Assembly (NCBI RefSeq): GCF_025998175.1
Contig: NZ_AP026695.1
Span: 1,398,581-1,462,580, forward strand
DNA length: 64,000 nt
Direction: 5' to 3'
From: Nitrosopumilus zosterae
GTDB lineage: Archaea > Thermoproteota > Nitrososphaeria > Nitrososphaerales > Nitrosopumilaceae
The notes beneath the pieces were generated by a model. That model saw only the letters and a program-made list of their open reading frames with translations, did not search any database and was not told where the DNA came from. Both the position numbers and the translations under genes were made by a program. This document shows, in pieces, positions 53,092-60,170 of this stretch; within the stretch, counting starts at the first letter, position 1, and every line of letters begins with the position of its first letter.

Positions 53092-53310
53092 TTAATCTTC
53101 AGATGTAATCGATGCAGATGATGGTTTGGTTGTTGCCATAACATATCCAATCCATGCAATAACTCCAAGAATTCCTCCTGCAATCATCAACACAGATAAT
53201 TGCAGTACAATTGGACTCCATTCTGAAAGCATTAACAAATATGCATAAAGGAAAAATCCACCTATACAAAGAACAAAAATTGTGATGCCAGTTCCCTTAC
53301 GTTTATCCAT
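53092..53310 (-). CDS. Small membrane protein with two spans, 72 aa
   Basis: No known function. After a basic N-terminus (MDKRKGTG) come two hydrophobic segments (ITIFVLCIGGFFLYAYLLML and VLMIAGGILGVIAWIGYVMA) and a short Ser/Thr-rich acidic tail (KPSSASITSED). The stop codon lies directly beside the stop of the convergent Trm5-like gene, with no gap. A conserved small thaumarchaeal membrane protein is plausible. Confidence 0.65.
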   Translation of the reverse strand: MDKRKGTGITIFVLCIGGFFLYAYLLMLSEWSPIVLQLSVLMIAGGILGVIAWIGYVMATTKPSSASITSED

Positions 53311-53347
53311 GGCGAGAAATTTTTTGTGAGTTATTTATTGGTTTGAA

Positions 53348-53845
53348 CTAATCTAATTCAATGGCCATAAGATATGCATCTTCACCATCTCGATAATATG
53401 CGTTTAATTGTTGTCGAATTACAAATCCAAGTTTTTCGTATAGCCTGACAGCTTCATTATTACTACATCTTACTTCAAGATAAAATTCGTCACACTTTCT
53501 TAATTTGACACCATTAACCGATTCTTCTACAAGTGCTTGTCCAATACCTTTTCTTCTATATTCGTCAAGAACTGCAATGGAAACCACATGGCCTTTTTTA
53601 ACAAACCCTAATTTTTTGAAGTTTGAAAATCCATATTCAGTTTTACACATTATGTAACCTACATGTTTCCCTCCTATTTCCGCAACAATGAAAGCTTCTG
53701 GAAGCTCTGCAAGCAAGCTCTCATAGAAATAATCAGAGTAATGCTCTGGAAGGGTTTTCAAATTGATTTCCATCACAGAGATAAGATCGCTGGGTTCTGC
53801 TCGTCTAATATTGCAATCCCCTAATTGCCTTAGAATTACTTGCAT
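53348..53845 (-). CDS. RimI/Ard1-type N-terminal acetyltransferase
   Basis: About 165 residues of the GNAT fold. Typical parts are NIRRAEPSDLISVMEINLKT, the beta-bulge and acetyl-CoA loop in VVSIAVLDEYRRKGIGQALV, and LEVRCSNNEAVRLYEKLGFV. This pattern is that of archaeal Ard1/RimI enzymes that acetylate protein N-termini. I use ATG 53845; a TTG at 53866 would add seven hydrophobic residues that relatives lack. It stands divergent from the site-2 protease gene. Confidence 0.88.
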   Translation of the reverse strand: MQVILRQLGDCNIRRAEPSDLISVMEINLKTLPEHYSDYFYESLLAELPEAFIVAEIGGKHVGYIMCKTEYGFSNFKKLGFVKKGHVVSIAVLDEYRRKGIGQALVEESVNGVKLRKCDEFYLEVRCSNNEAVRLYEKLGFVIRQQLNAYYRDGEDAYLMAIELD

Positions 53846-53919
53846 ATTATAGATTAAGAGTATCAATATTTATTTTTAAACCAAAAGACCATTTAATGGA
53901 AAGATTTAGCATTTAAGAG

Positions 53920-55026
53920 ATGGAAGACAACTCACAAGAAGATATTATTTCGTTAGTTAAATCAATATTTGAGGTAAGTGATTTTACAAAAACAGAGTTT
54001 TCCTTAGAGTTTAGAATAGAAGATTTTGATTTCAAATCAAAGTTTGAAAATTTAGCAAGAAAATTAGAGAATATGAATTATGCTGGAAAGTTAGAAGAAA
54101 TAGATAACGGAAGATATGTAATCATTCAGAAATTTTCACCAAAAAAACAGAGAAAATGGATGAGCTCTTCTTGGACTCCTCGAATATTATTTGCAATTGT
54201 CATTTCATTTGTAATGATTGATGGGTATTATAGAACATCAGGAACAAATTCGATAATAGAGATCGGTGATCCTCTAGAGATGGCAGGAGTCTATACGTTA
54301 TCATTGTTAGGAATTTTAGGGATTCATGAACTCGGTCATATTATTGCTGCAAAAATACACAGGCTAAAAACAACTTGGCCTTATTTCATTCCAGGATTAC
54401 CTGTGATTGGAATTCCAACTTTTGGAGCATTTATTCAATCAAGAGGTTTAACAATTAACCGAGAAATATTATTTGATGTAGCCATTGCAGGTCCAATTGC
54501 AGGATTGGTAATTGCGATAATAGTTTCAATTTACGGAGCATATACTGCACCAATGTTGGATCAAGATATTGCAGCAGGATTATTTGCAGAATCGAAATTA
54601 ATTGAATGGAATCAAGGAGAACCACTTCTAATGACAGCAAGTTTAGCATTATTTGGAAAAGGGGGAGACGGACAGGAAGTAATAATGACACCAGTAATGT
54701 TTGCGGCGTGGATTGGATTTTTAATTACATTTTTGAATCTGCTTCCAGCATGGCAATTAGATGGGGGACATATGGCAAGAACATTACTTGGACCAAAACT
54801 GCACAGATATGCAACTTTTGGGAGTATGGCAATTCTAATTTTGTTAAATTATTGGTTAATGGCAATGTTAATTCTCATTATGAGTTCAAGAAATCCCGGT
54901 GCTACACCACTTGATGATATATCGCCACTTTCAAGAAATAGAAAACTTGCGTATATTGGAATTATAGGGTTAGCAATTTTGTGTGCACCGTTACCATCAG
55001 ATTTTCTACCGAACTTTCTACCTTAG
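53920..55026 (+). CDS. Site-2-type membrane metalloprotease (M50 family)
   Basis: A 368-residue intramembrane protease. The zinc motif is H136-E-L-G-H140 (GIHELGHIIAAK) and the second metal ligand is the Asp in LLPAWQLDGGHMAR. A soluble N-terminal domain of about 85 residues (EDNSQEDIISLVKSIFEVSD) precedes the membrane part, and there are five or more spans. The arrangement resembles the plant EGY/archaeal S2P branch. It may release membrane-tethered regulators; no anti-sigma-like partner is nearby. Its 3' end overlaps the next, convergent gene by nine bases. Confidence 0.9.
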   Translation: MEDNSQEDIISLVKSIFEVSDFTKTEFSLEFRIEDFDFKSKFENLARKLENMNYAGKLEEIDNGRYVIIQKFSPKKQRKWMSSSWTPRILFAIVISFVMIDGYYRTSGTNSIIEIGDPLEMAGVYTLSLLGILGIHELGHIIAAKIHRLKTTWPYFIPGLPVIGIPTFGAFIQSRGLTINREILFDVAIAGPIAGLVIAIIVSIYGAYTAPMLDQDIAAGLFAESKLIEWNQGEPLLMTASLALFGKGGDGQEVIMTPVMFAAWIGFLITFLNLLPAWQLDGGHMARTLLGPKLHRYATFGSMAILILLNYWLMAMLILIMSSRNPGATPLDDISPLSRNRKLAYIGIIGLAILCAPLPSDFLPNFLP

Positions 55027-56100
55027 CAAAAGTCTTGCGCCATCTGTAACAACTGCAACCTTTTGTCTTACTCCTTGTGTTTTTAGAATATAATCCATAG
55101 AATATTTTATTCCAGGTAGTGAAATCATATTCAGTTTCTTGGCGTAAAATTCGGGTAAAATTGAAACTAGTCCAATTTGAAAATTCTTTTGTACTTCTGT
55201 GAGGAATAACAAATCTTCCATTCCACTGAGATATTTTGTAGGATTTCGCAGTTGTTCCAAAGTCAATCTATCTTCAATATATTGTTGAATTGCATCAGAA
55301 CCTAATCCACCCTTACATTCAGCTACTAAAATGGCAAGACCGTCTTTTTTGATTGCACCATAACAATTCCAAAGGGATGAAAGAGATTTGCCCAAATGGA
55401 AATTACTTGCATCCTTACCTGTACTAATTATCATAGTTTTATGTTCCCCTACATCCTTGATTGAATTAGATTCCAAAATTTTTGATGTTGAAAGAGTTTC
55501 TGATGGATGGCCAATTGAAAAATCAAGTATGCCTTTGGAATTTGCAACAATTTCGATCCCTTGAATTTCAAAATTATCAGTAAATTTTTTTGCTTCTACT
55601 AAACTTTCAGTATGTTGTCCAGGAACCGGTAAATTGCTTTGTCTTTTTGCATATGCTGAAAGCATGGAATCTAAACCAAATTTTTTGATTAGACGAGTTG
55701 AAATGGTTTCATAACCAAATAATCCATCAAATTCCATTTCACCCATGAATACAAGATTTGAATTAGAAATGTCAGCACTATCAAATTCGTTTATAGAGCT
55801 TCCTTCAGGAAGTCCTGCTTTGACCAAATTCAAGATTTTTTTCTCAGCAAAAATTTTTGGGAACGGTTTTGATTTTTGCTCACATAGTGTGAACAAAGAA
55901 GAGATGATTTTTTGAATGGATTTTGAATTATGCAAAACAACAAGTTCCATAGGTTTTGACAAATCAAGAGAATTTAGCTTTTCATTGATCGCAGAATCTT
56001 CCAAAATTTTTCCATCAGAGTCAATTTTTTGTTCTAAATTTTCTGCTCTTATATCCAAAACAACGTCTGTAACACCATAATTTAACCAGATTTCAGGCAT
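55018..56100 (-). CDS. LarA-superfamily-like protein (DUF2088 relative), divergent active site
   Basis: A 360-residue protein. The start IWLNYGVTDVVLDIRAENLE resembles the YG....LP..... start of LarA homologues, and the C-terminal half resembles LarA strongly in pattern: YGAIKKDGLAILVAECKGGL and GSDAIQQYIEDR, then FQIGLVSILPE and finally RQKVAVVTDGARLLLR, like the KVTVIPDG end of LarA. The Lys that binds the nickel cofactor and the His positions of L. plantarum LarA do not appear at the expected places, so it may be a divergent or non-racemase member. Its gene has no lar neighbours. Assigned by eye; alternative: an unrelated conserved thaumarchaeal protein. Confidence 0.5.
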   Translation of the reverse strand: MPEIWLNYGVTDVVLDIRAENLEQKIDSDGKILEDSAINEKLNSLDLSKPMELVVLHNSKSIQKIISSLFTLCEQKSKPFPKIFAEKKILNLVKAGLPEGSSINEFDSADISNSNLVFMGEMEFDGLFGYETISTRLIKKFGLDSMLSAYAKRQSNLPVPGQHTESLVEAKKFTDNFEIQGIEIVANSKGILDFSIGHPSETLSTSKILESNSIKDVGEHKTMIISTGKDASNFHLGKSLSSLWNCYGAIKKDGLAILVAECKGGLGSDAIQQYIEDRLTLEQLRNPTKYLSGMEDLLFLTEVQKNFQIGLVSILPEFYAKKLNMISLPGIKYSMDYILKTQGVRQKVAVVTDGARLLLR

Positions 56101-56150
56101 AATTCATTGATAATACAAACCAAAATAAATCCAGTGTAGTTAACTTTGGT

Positions 56151-56756
56151 ATGGAATTTGTAAAAGAGTTTGCAACCTTTTTGTATCAAAAAGGAATAAT
56201 AAAATTTGGAGATTTTACTCTTGCAAGTGGAAAAAAGAGTTCATACTATGTAGATCTAAGACTGGTTCCAAGCTATCCTCACGAATTTAGGAAAATGGTG
56301 AAATATCTTGAAAATGAGATTGCTCAAAAAATTGGTTTAGAAAATTTCGATTCTTTTGTTTCTGTACCAACAGGAGGACTGGTGATAACATCAGCGTTAG
56401 CAATAGAAACTGTAAAACCGTTAATCTATGTCAGAAGCAAACCCAAAGATTATGGTACTTCAAAAGCAGTTGAAGGAAAAATTCATGATGGGATGAAAGT
56501 GATTATGATTGACGATGTGGCAACTACTGGTGGCTCAGTTGTAAATGCAATAAAATCTCTAAAAGAAGTAAACATTTCAATAAAGGATGCATATGTAATT
56601 GTCAATAGAATGGAAGGAGCAGATGAGGCTTTGGCAGATTTAGAAGTCAACATGCATTCAATTCTAAATATTTTGCAGATAACAGAAACTTTACATAAAC
56701 AAAATTTAGTCGATGAAAGTATTTTAGAAAAAGTGAAAAAACAAATCAACAAATGA
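56151..56756 (+). CDS. pyrE: Orotate phosphoribosyltransferase
   Basis: A 201-residue enzyme joining orotate to PRPP in pyrimidine synthesis. The PRPP motif is VIMIDDVATTGGSVVNAIK, and the start LYQKGIIKFGDFTLASGKKS followed by SYYVDLRLVPSYP is typical, as is SVPTGGLVITSALAIE. Start ATG 56151. It is the only pyrimidine gene in the window; the flanking LarA-like gene is divergent. Confidence 0.95.
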   Translation: MEFVKEFATFLYQKGIIKFGDFTLASGKKSSYYVDLRLVPSYPHEFRKMVKYLENEIAQKIGLENFDSFVSVPTGGLVITSALAIETVKPLIYVRSKPKDYGTSKAVEGKIHDGMKVIMIDDVATTGGSVVNAIKSLKEVNISIKDAYVIVNRMEGADEALADLEVNMHSILNILQITETLHKQNLVDESILEKVKKQINK

Positions 56757-56869
56757 GTATTGGCAGCTCAGACAAATGCCTTCCAATCACCATTTCAGAT
56801 ATAACTCTGATTCTTCATTGCGGCCGATAAATTTTGGATTGGCTCATTTTAAAACTAATGGAAAAGAGA

Positions 56870-56943
56870 TGGGCCCGAAGGGCTTCGATCCCTTGGCTCA
56901 CCGGTTATGAGCCGGTTACTCTACCAAGCTGAGTTACGGGCCC
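56870..56943 (-). tRNA. tRNA-Met or tRNA-Ile2 (anticodon CAT)
   Basis: On the minus strand the acceptor GGGCCCG pairs with CGGGCCC. The anticodon arm ACCGG CTCATAA CCGGT gives CAT; the T arm is AAGGG ATCGAAG CCCTT with an A at position 54. It is not an initiator, because it lacks the A1-U72 pair and the GGG/CCC anticodon stem. An elongator Met and an Ile2 with modified C34 cannot be separated by sequence reading alone. Confidence 0.9.
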
Positions 56944-56984
56944 TAAGCAGATGAATTTTTTCTTAGGTTTAAAATGTTATGAGA

Positions 56985-57617
56985 TTAACAATATTCTTCA
57001 TAGCAACTATCAAGCAACATGTTTTGGGCAGAGATAGATTTGTCTGCAATTTCTATCAAGTTGTTTGAGTCAGTTGAAGATTTTTCTAAAATGTTTCTCC
57101 ATGAAGCAGCATGTCGGATATCAGCTTCTGTATGAAGTTTGAAATACTCTGTTGCATCATTATTTGTCATTCCATAAAATTCAGCCAACCCATCAAGTTT
57201 GGTTTGACTTATTTTTGGAATTTCTTTTTCAAAGGCATACATTGCACATGCACCACCTTCAAAAGAATCCATTAATTCACTTAAAATGGAAACGGCTTTC
57301 TGAGTTTTAGGCAAACCAGAATATGAGATCAGTTCATCTTCAGAGATACCAAGTTCTCCTGCAAACGCAATCCATGGTTTGATATGATCAGATTCTTCTT
57401 GTTGATTTTCAATTAATTCACTTGTGACTGAATTTGGTGCTTTTTCAATAATAGGAGTCATAAAATTTGGAACAGCTTTTACAAGTTGAAAATATTCTTT
57501 AGAATAACCTGCCAAAGATTCTTGCGTTAATTTTCCATCAGACCACATTTGATAGAAAGGATGTTTCAATAAACTTCTTTCTTCAATCATTTCATCAATT
57601 TTTTTAATTATACTCAT
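56985..57617 (-). CDS. CADD-like (heme-oxygenase-fold) candidate para-aminobenzoate synthase
   Basis: A 210-residue helical protein of the TenA/PqqC/CADD fold. Metal-site residues fit the dinuclear CADD group: E74 or E75 and H78 (QQEESDH), E130, and H162-x3-D166-x2-H169 (KLHTEADIRHAASW). From memory, Chlamydia CADD uses E142, H174, D178, H181 as ligands and Tyr27, Tyr43 and Lys152 as self-sacrificing residues. Here Tyr22, Tyr38 and Lys140 keep constant offsets. This would make pABA for folate-type cofactors without PabABC. Alternative: another TenA-like oxygenase. It is divergent from tRNA-Glu. Confidence 0.75.
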   Translation of the reverse strand: MSIIKKIDEMIEERSLLKHPFYQMWSDGKLTQESLAGYSKEYFQLVKAVPNFMTPIIEKAPNSVTSELIENQQEESDHIKPWIAFAGELGISEDELISYSGLPKTQKAVSILSELMDSFEGGACAMYAFEKEIPKISQTKLDGLAEFYGMTNNDATEYFKLHTEADIRHAASWRNILEKSSTDSNNLIEIADKSISAQNMLLDSCYEEYC

Positions 57618-57697
57618 GTTTCATCTCCAAATTTGCCAATAAAAAAATCTTTGTTGTTTACAAAAGATTTTATGGTCAAAATGCAGAATTTTCTTGG

Positions 57698-57788
57698 GTT
57701 CCAGTGGTGTAGACCGGTCAAGCATACTGCCCTTTCAAGGCAGTGATCCCGGGTTCAAAATCAAACGATGAAAATCCCGGCTGGAGCA
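57698..57788 (+). tRNA. tRNA-Glu (TTC) with an intron in the T loop
   Basis: Acceptor GTTCCAG pairs with CTGGAGC (one G-U). The anticodon arm CTGCC CTTTCAA GGCAG gives TTC. Variable bases TGATC lead into the T stem CCGGG, but the loop is 22 nt long before the 3' strand CCCGG. Removing 15 nt restores TTCAAAT and a 76-nt tRNA including discriminator A73. CCA follows at 57789-57791, so the 3' end is encoded. The overlapping frame that begins at 57743 is not the real start of the next gene. Confidence 0.9.
57760..57774 (+). other. Non-canonical tRNA-Glu intron, position 59/60
   Basis: Fifteen nt beginning ATCAAACGATG and ending AAAA lie between T-loop bases 59 and 60. Boundaries can slide by a base because of neighbouring A runs. 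Archaea remove such introns with the splicing endonuclease at bulge-helix-bulge sites; introns away from 37/38 need the broad-specificity enzyme type. Confidence 0.75.
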
Positions 57789-57805
57789 CCAAGATTTATT
57801 TACTA

Positions 57806-58684
57806 ATGACAAAGTTTTTTGATCAGGCAATTTTGGACAGGAAAAATATTGAGATCAATCCTCTACTTGAAACTTATGGAAGATACATTCAAAAAATTGA
57901 TGAAGCGTTAGATAATGAGCTTTCTCTTTATTCTGAATCTGAATTCATTGAACCGCTGAAATATTCACTGGACGGTGGAAAACGGATTAGACCCATTATT
58001 TTGACTCTCGCAGCCGAAAGTGTAGGAAAAATTGATGAAAATACACTATCTGCATCTTGTGCTGTTGAATTTTTACATATGGAATCAATCATTCATGATG
58101 ATATCATTGATAATGAAACTATGCGAAGGCAAAAGGATCCGTTTCATATCAAATATGGTTACAATACCAGTGTACTTACAGGAGATTTTGTTTTAGGATT
58201 AATCCTTGCAATATCATCCAGATTAGATAACGCCAGAATTACAAAAGATTTAGCCACAACTGCAATGCTAATGAGCGAAGGAGAGATGATTGAGAATAGA
58301 TTAGAGACCAGCGAAGATGTTACGTTTGATGATTATCTCAAGGTAATTGAATATAAGACAGCAACTGCGTTTGAAGTAGCTGCAAGAACAGGTGCGATTA
58401 TTGCAAACGGTACCGAAGAACAAATCGAAGCACTAACAGAATATGGAAAAAACATAGGAATTGCATATCAAATAAGAGATGATCTGTTGGATTGGAAAAA
58501 TGAGGATAAACTGTTTAATCTATTAATCAAAAAGAGTTCTGATCCAAGAGATGTTTTTAATAAAATGGAAGAGCTGCTAAAAGAATATTCTGAGAAAGCA
58601 AGAGCAGGTTTAAGAAAAATTCCAGACAATGATGCAAAAATGAATCTAGATAATTTAATTAAATTTACTTCGTTTAAGGCATAA
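57806..58684 (+). CDS. Second polyprenyl diphosphate synthase
   Basis: A 292-residue trans-prenyl transferase starting at ATG 57806, just after tRNA-Glu; the longer frame back to 57743 runs into the tRNA. The first Asp motif is IIHDDIIDNETMRR and the second YQIRDDLLDW. GGKRIRPIIL is present near the start. Sequence around the motifs differs from the idsA protein at 36829, so it may make another chain length, for instance the quinone side chain; the adjacent respiratory complex I genes fit this but it is only an inference. It overlaps nuoN convergently by 11 bases. Confidence 0.9.
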   Translation: MTKFFDQAILDRKNIEINPLLETYGRYIQKIDEALDNELSLYSESEFIEPLKYSLDGGKRIRPIILTLAAESVGKIDENTLSASCAVEFLHMESIIHDDIIDNETMRRQKDPFHIKYGYNTSVLTGDFVLGLILAISSRLDNARITKDLATTAMLMSEGEMIENRLETSEDVTFDDYLKVIEYKTATAFEVAARTGAIIANGTEEQIEALTEYGKNIGIAYQIRDDLLDWKNEDKLFNLLIKKSSDPRDVFNKMEELLKEYSEKARAGLRKIPDNDAKMNLDNLIKFTSFKA

Positions 58685-60158
58685 GGCCCAAACTAATTAC
58701 CGGAGTTGCAAATTCTACAAACTTAATGAGCGGATCTGGATACACACCAAATCCTACTAAGAATATAGTTGAGAAGATCATTACTGCAATAATTGATTTT
58801 GGTTCTGCAACTCTTTTTTCTGATTCTCCTTCAAAGTACATTTTTCTTGTAATCCAACCATAGTAAGCAAGAGATAATGCACTGTTAAGAACTCCAGCAA
58901 TTGCAAGCCAAGGAGCCCACCACAATGCAGAACTTGCATCCAAGGCACTACCAAATAGCATGAGTTTACTCCAAAATCCTGAAAGTGGTGGAATTCCAGC
59001 TAATGCAAATAATGCAATCACCAAACCTAGGGCAGTTATTGGCATTCGTCTTCCAAGTCCTTTGAGTTTGTCGATATTAGTTACTGCAAGCGTTGTAACA
59101 ATGCCAGCTATCGCAATGAATGCGGCACCTTTCATTACAGCATGATTCATGATTTGGTACAATGAACCTTGTAACCCAAGTGAACTATGTGGTGCAACTG
59201 CAAGTCCAATTAAAATATACCCCGCATGGGCAATACTGGAATATGCCAACATTCTTGACAGATTCTTTTGCATAATTGCAGCAACGTTTCCTATCGTCAT
59301 AGTCATTACAGCAATAATACCAAGAGCTAATGTCCAATCAAGATTTAGAACTACCATTCCAAGAACTACAATTCGAATTGTTGCTGCAAATCCAGCTTTC
59401 TTTGTTGCTGCTGCAAGGAGTGCAGTAATTGGTGAAGGTGCGCCCTCATAAGTGTCAGGCAGCCACTGATGGAAAGGCACAAGCCCCATCTTGAATCCAA
59501 ATCCTGCAATAAACATTCCAACAGAAAGTAAAGCAAGAGGCAATAGAGAAGGATCAAGTGCCGAATAACCTTGGATGACTTCTCCGATATTTGTAGAACC
59601 AGTCAATCCATAGGAAATAGAGATTCCGTAAACTATGATTGCAGAGGATAATGCACCAAATAAGAAATACTTTAGAGCAGCCTCATTGGAGCTTGGATTC
59701 TTTTTCATGAATCCAACTAAAACATATGTTGGAATACTCATTAGTTCCCACGCAACAAACAACATTACCAAATCAGTAGAATATGCTACTAACACCATAC
59801 CAATCGTTGCAAGTAAAATTAGAGAATAGTATACAGCAGGAGAATTATGTTTCCTCATGTAATTGAAAGAACCAACTGTTGTGAACAAGGCAACAATCAA
59901 CATTGCTATTGCAAAGAATCCACCAAATCCATCATCAACTAAAACATCTTCAGAGAAAAGAGCAGATGTAGAGACATTGTCGTTAATGAATTGATATCCA
60001 ACATATCCCAAGGATACAATTAATGCAGCAAATGCAATTACAGCATAGAATGAATTAGAGCCTTTTTCTTTTCTTGCAATACTAATTATAGGAAGAATAA
60101 CCCCCACGGTACCCAATATTGCAATCAATACCAATGGTGTTGAAGTAATTTCTAACAA
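58674..60158 (-). CDS. nuoN: NADH-quinone oxidoreductase subunit N (complex I)
   Basis: A 494-residue antiporter-like membrane subunit with about 14 hydrophobic segments. The proton-channel region contains LVMLFVAWELMSIPTYVLVG with the conserved Glu, GLVPFHQWLPDTYEGAPSPI, KAGFAATIRIV with the conserved Lys, and LSRMLAYSSIAHAGYILIG. It is the last gene of a nuoK-M-L-N run, the standard order. In ammonia oxidisers complex I probably also works in reverse to make reductant for carbon fixation (known physiology). Confidence 0.95.
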   Translation of the reverse strand: MLEITSTPLVLIAILGTVGVILPIISIARKEKGSNSFYAVIAFAALIVSLGYVGYQFINDNVSTSALFSEDVLVDDGFGGFFAIAMLIVALFTTVGSFNYMRKHNSPAVYYSLILLATIGMVLVAYSTDLVMLFVAWELMSIPTYVLVGFMKKNPSSNEAALKYFLFGALSSAIIVYGISISYGLTGSTNIGEVIQGYSALDPSLLPLALLSVGMFIAGFGFKMGLVPFHQWLPDTYEGAPSPITALLAAATKKAGFAATIRIVVLGMVVLNLDWTLALGIIAVMTMTIGNVAAIMQKNLSRMLAYSSIAHAGYILIGLAVAPHSSLGLQGSLYQIMNHAVMKGAAFIAIAGIVTTLAVTNIDKLKGLGRRMPITALGLVIALFALAGIPPLSGFWSKLMLFGSALDASSALWWAPWLAIAGVLNSALSLAYYGWITRKMYFEGESEKRVAEPKSIIAVMIFSTIFLVGFGVYPDPLIKFVEFATPVISLGLMP

Positions 60159-60170
60159 TTCATCAATCTC

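Noticed and set aside
56757..56869. Gap between pyrE and tRNA-Met
   Set aside because: Checked on both strands; no frame, hairpin or repeat that I can support.
57743..57805. N-terminal extension of the second prenyl synthase
   Set aside because: It would read through the T arm and acceptor of tRNA-Glu; ATG 57806 gives the natural start.
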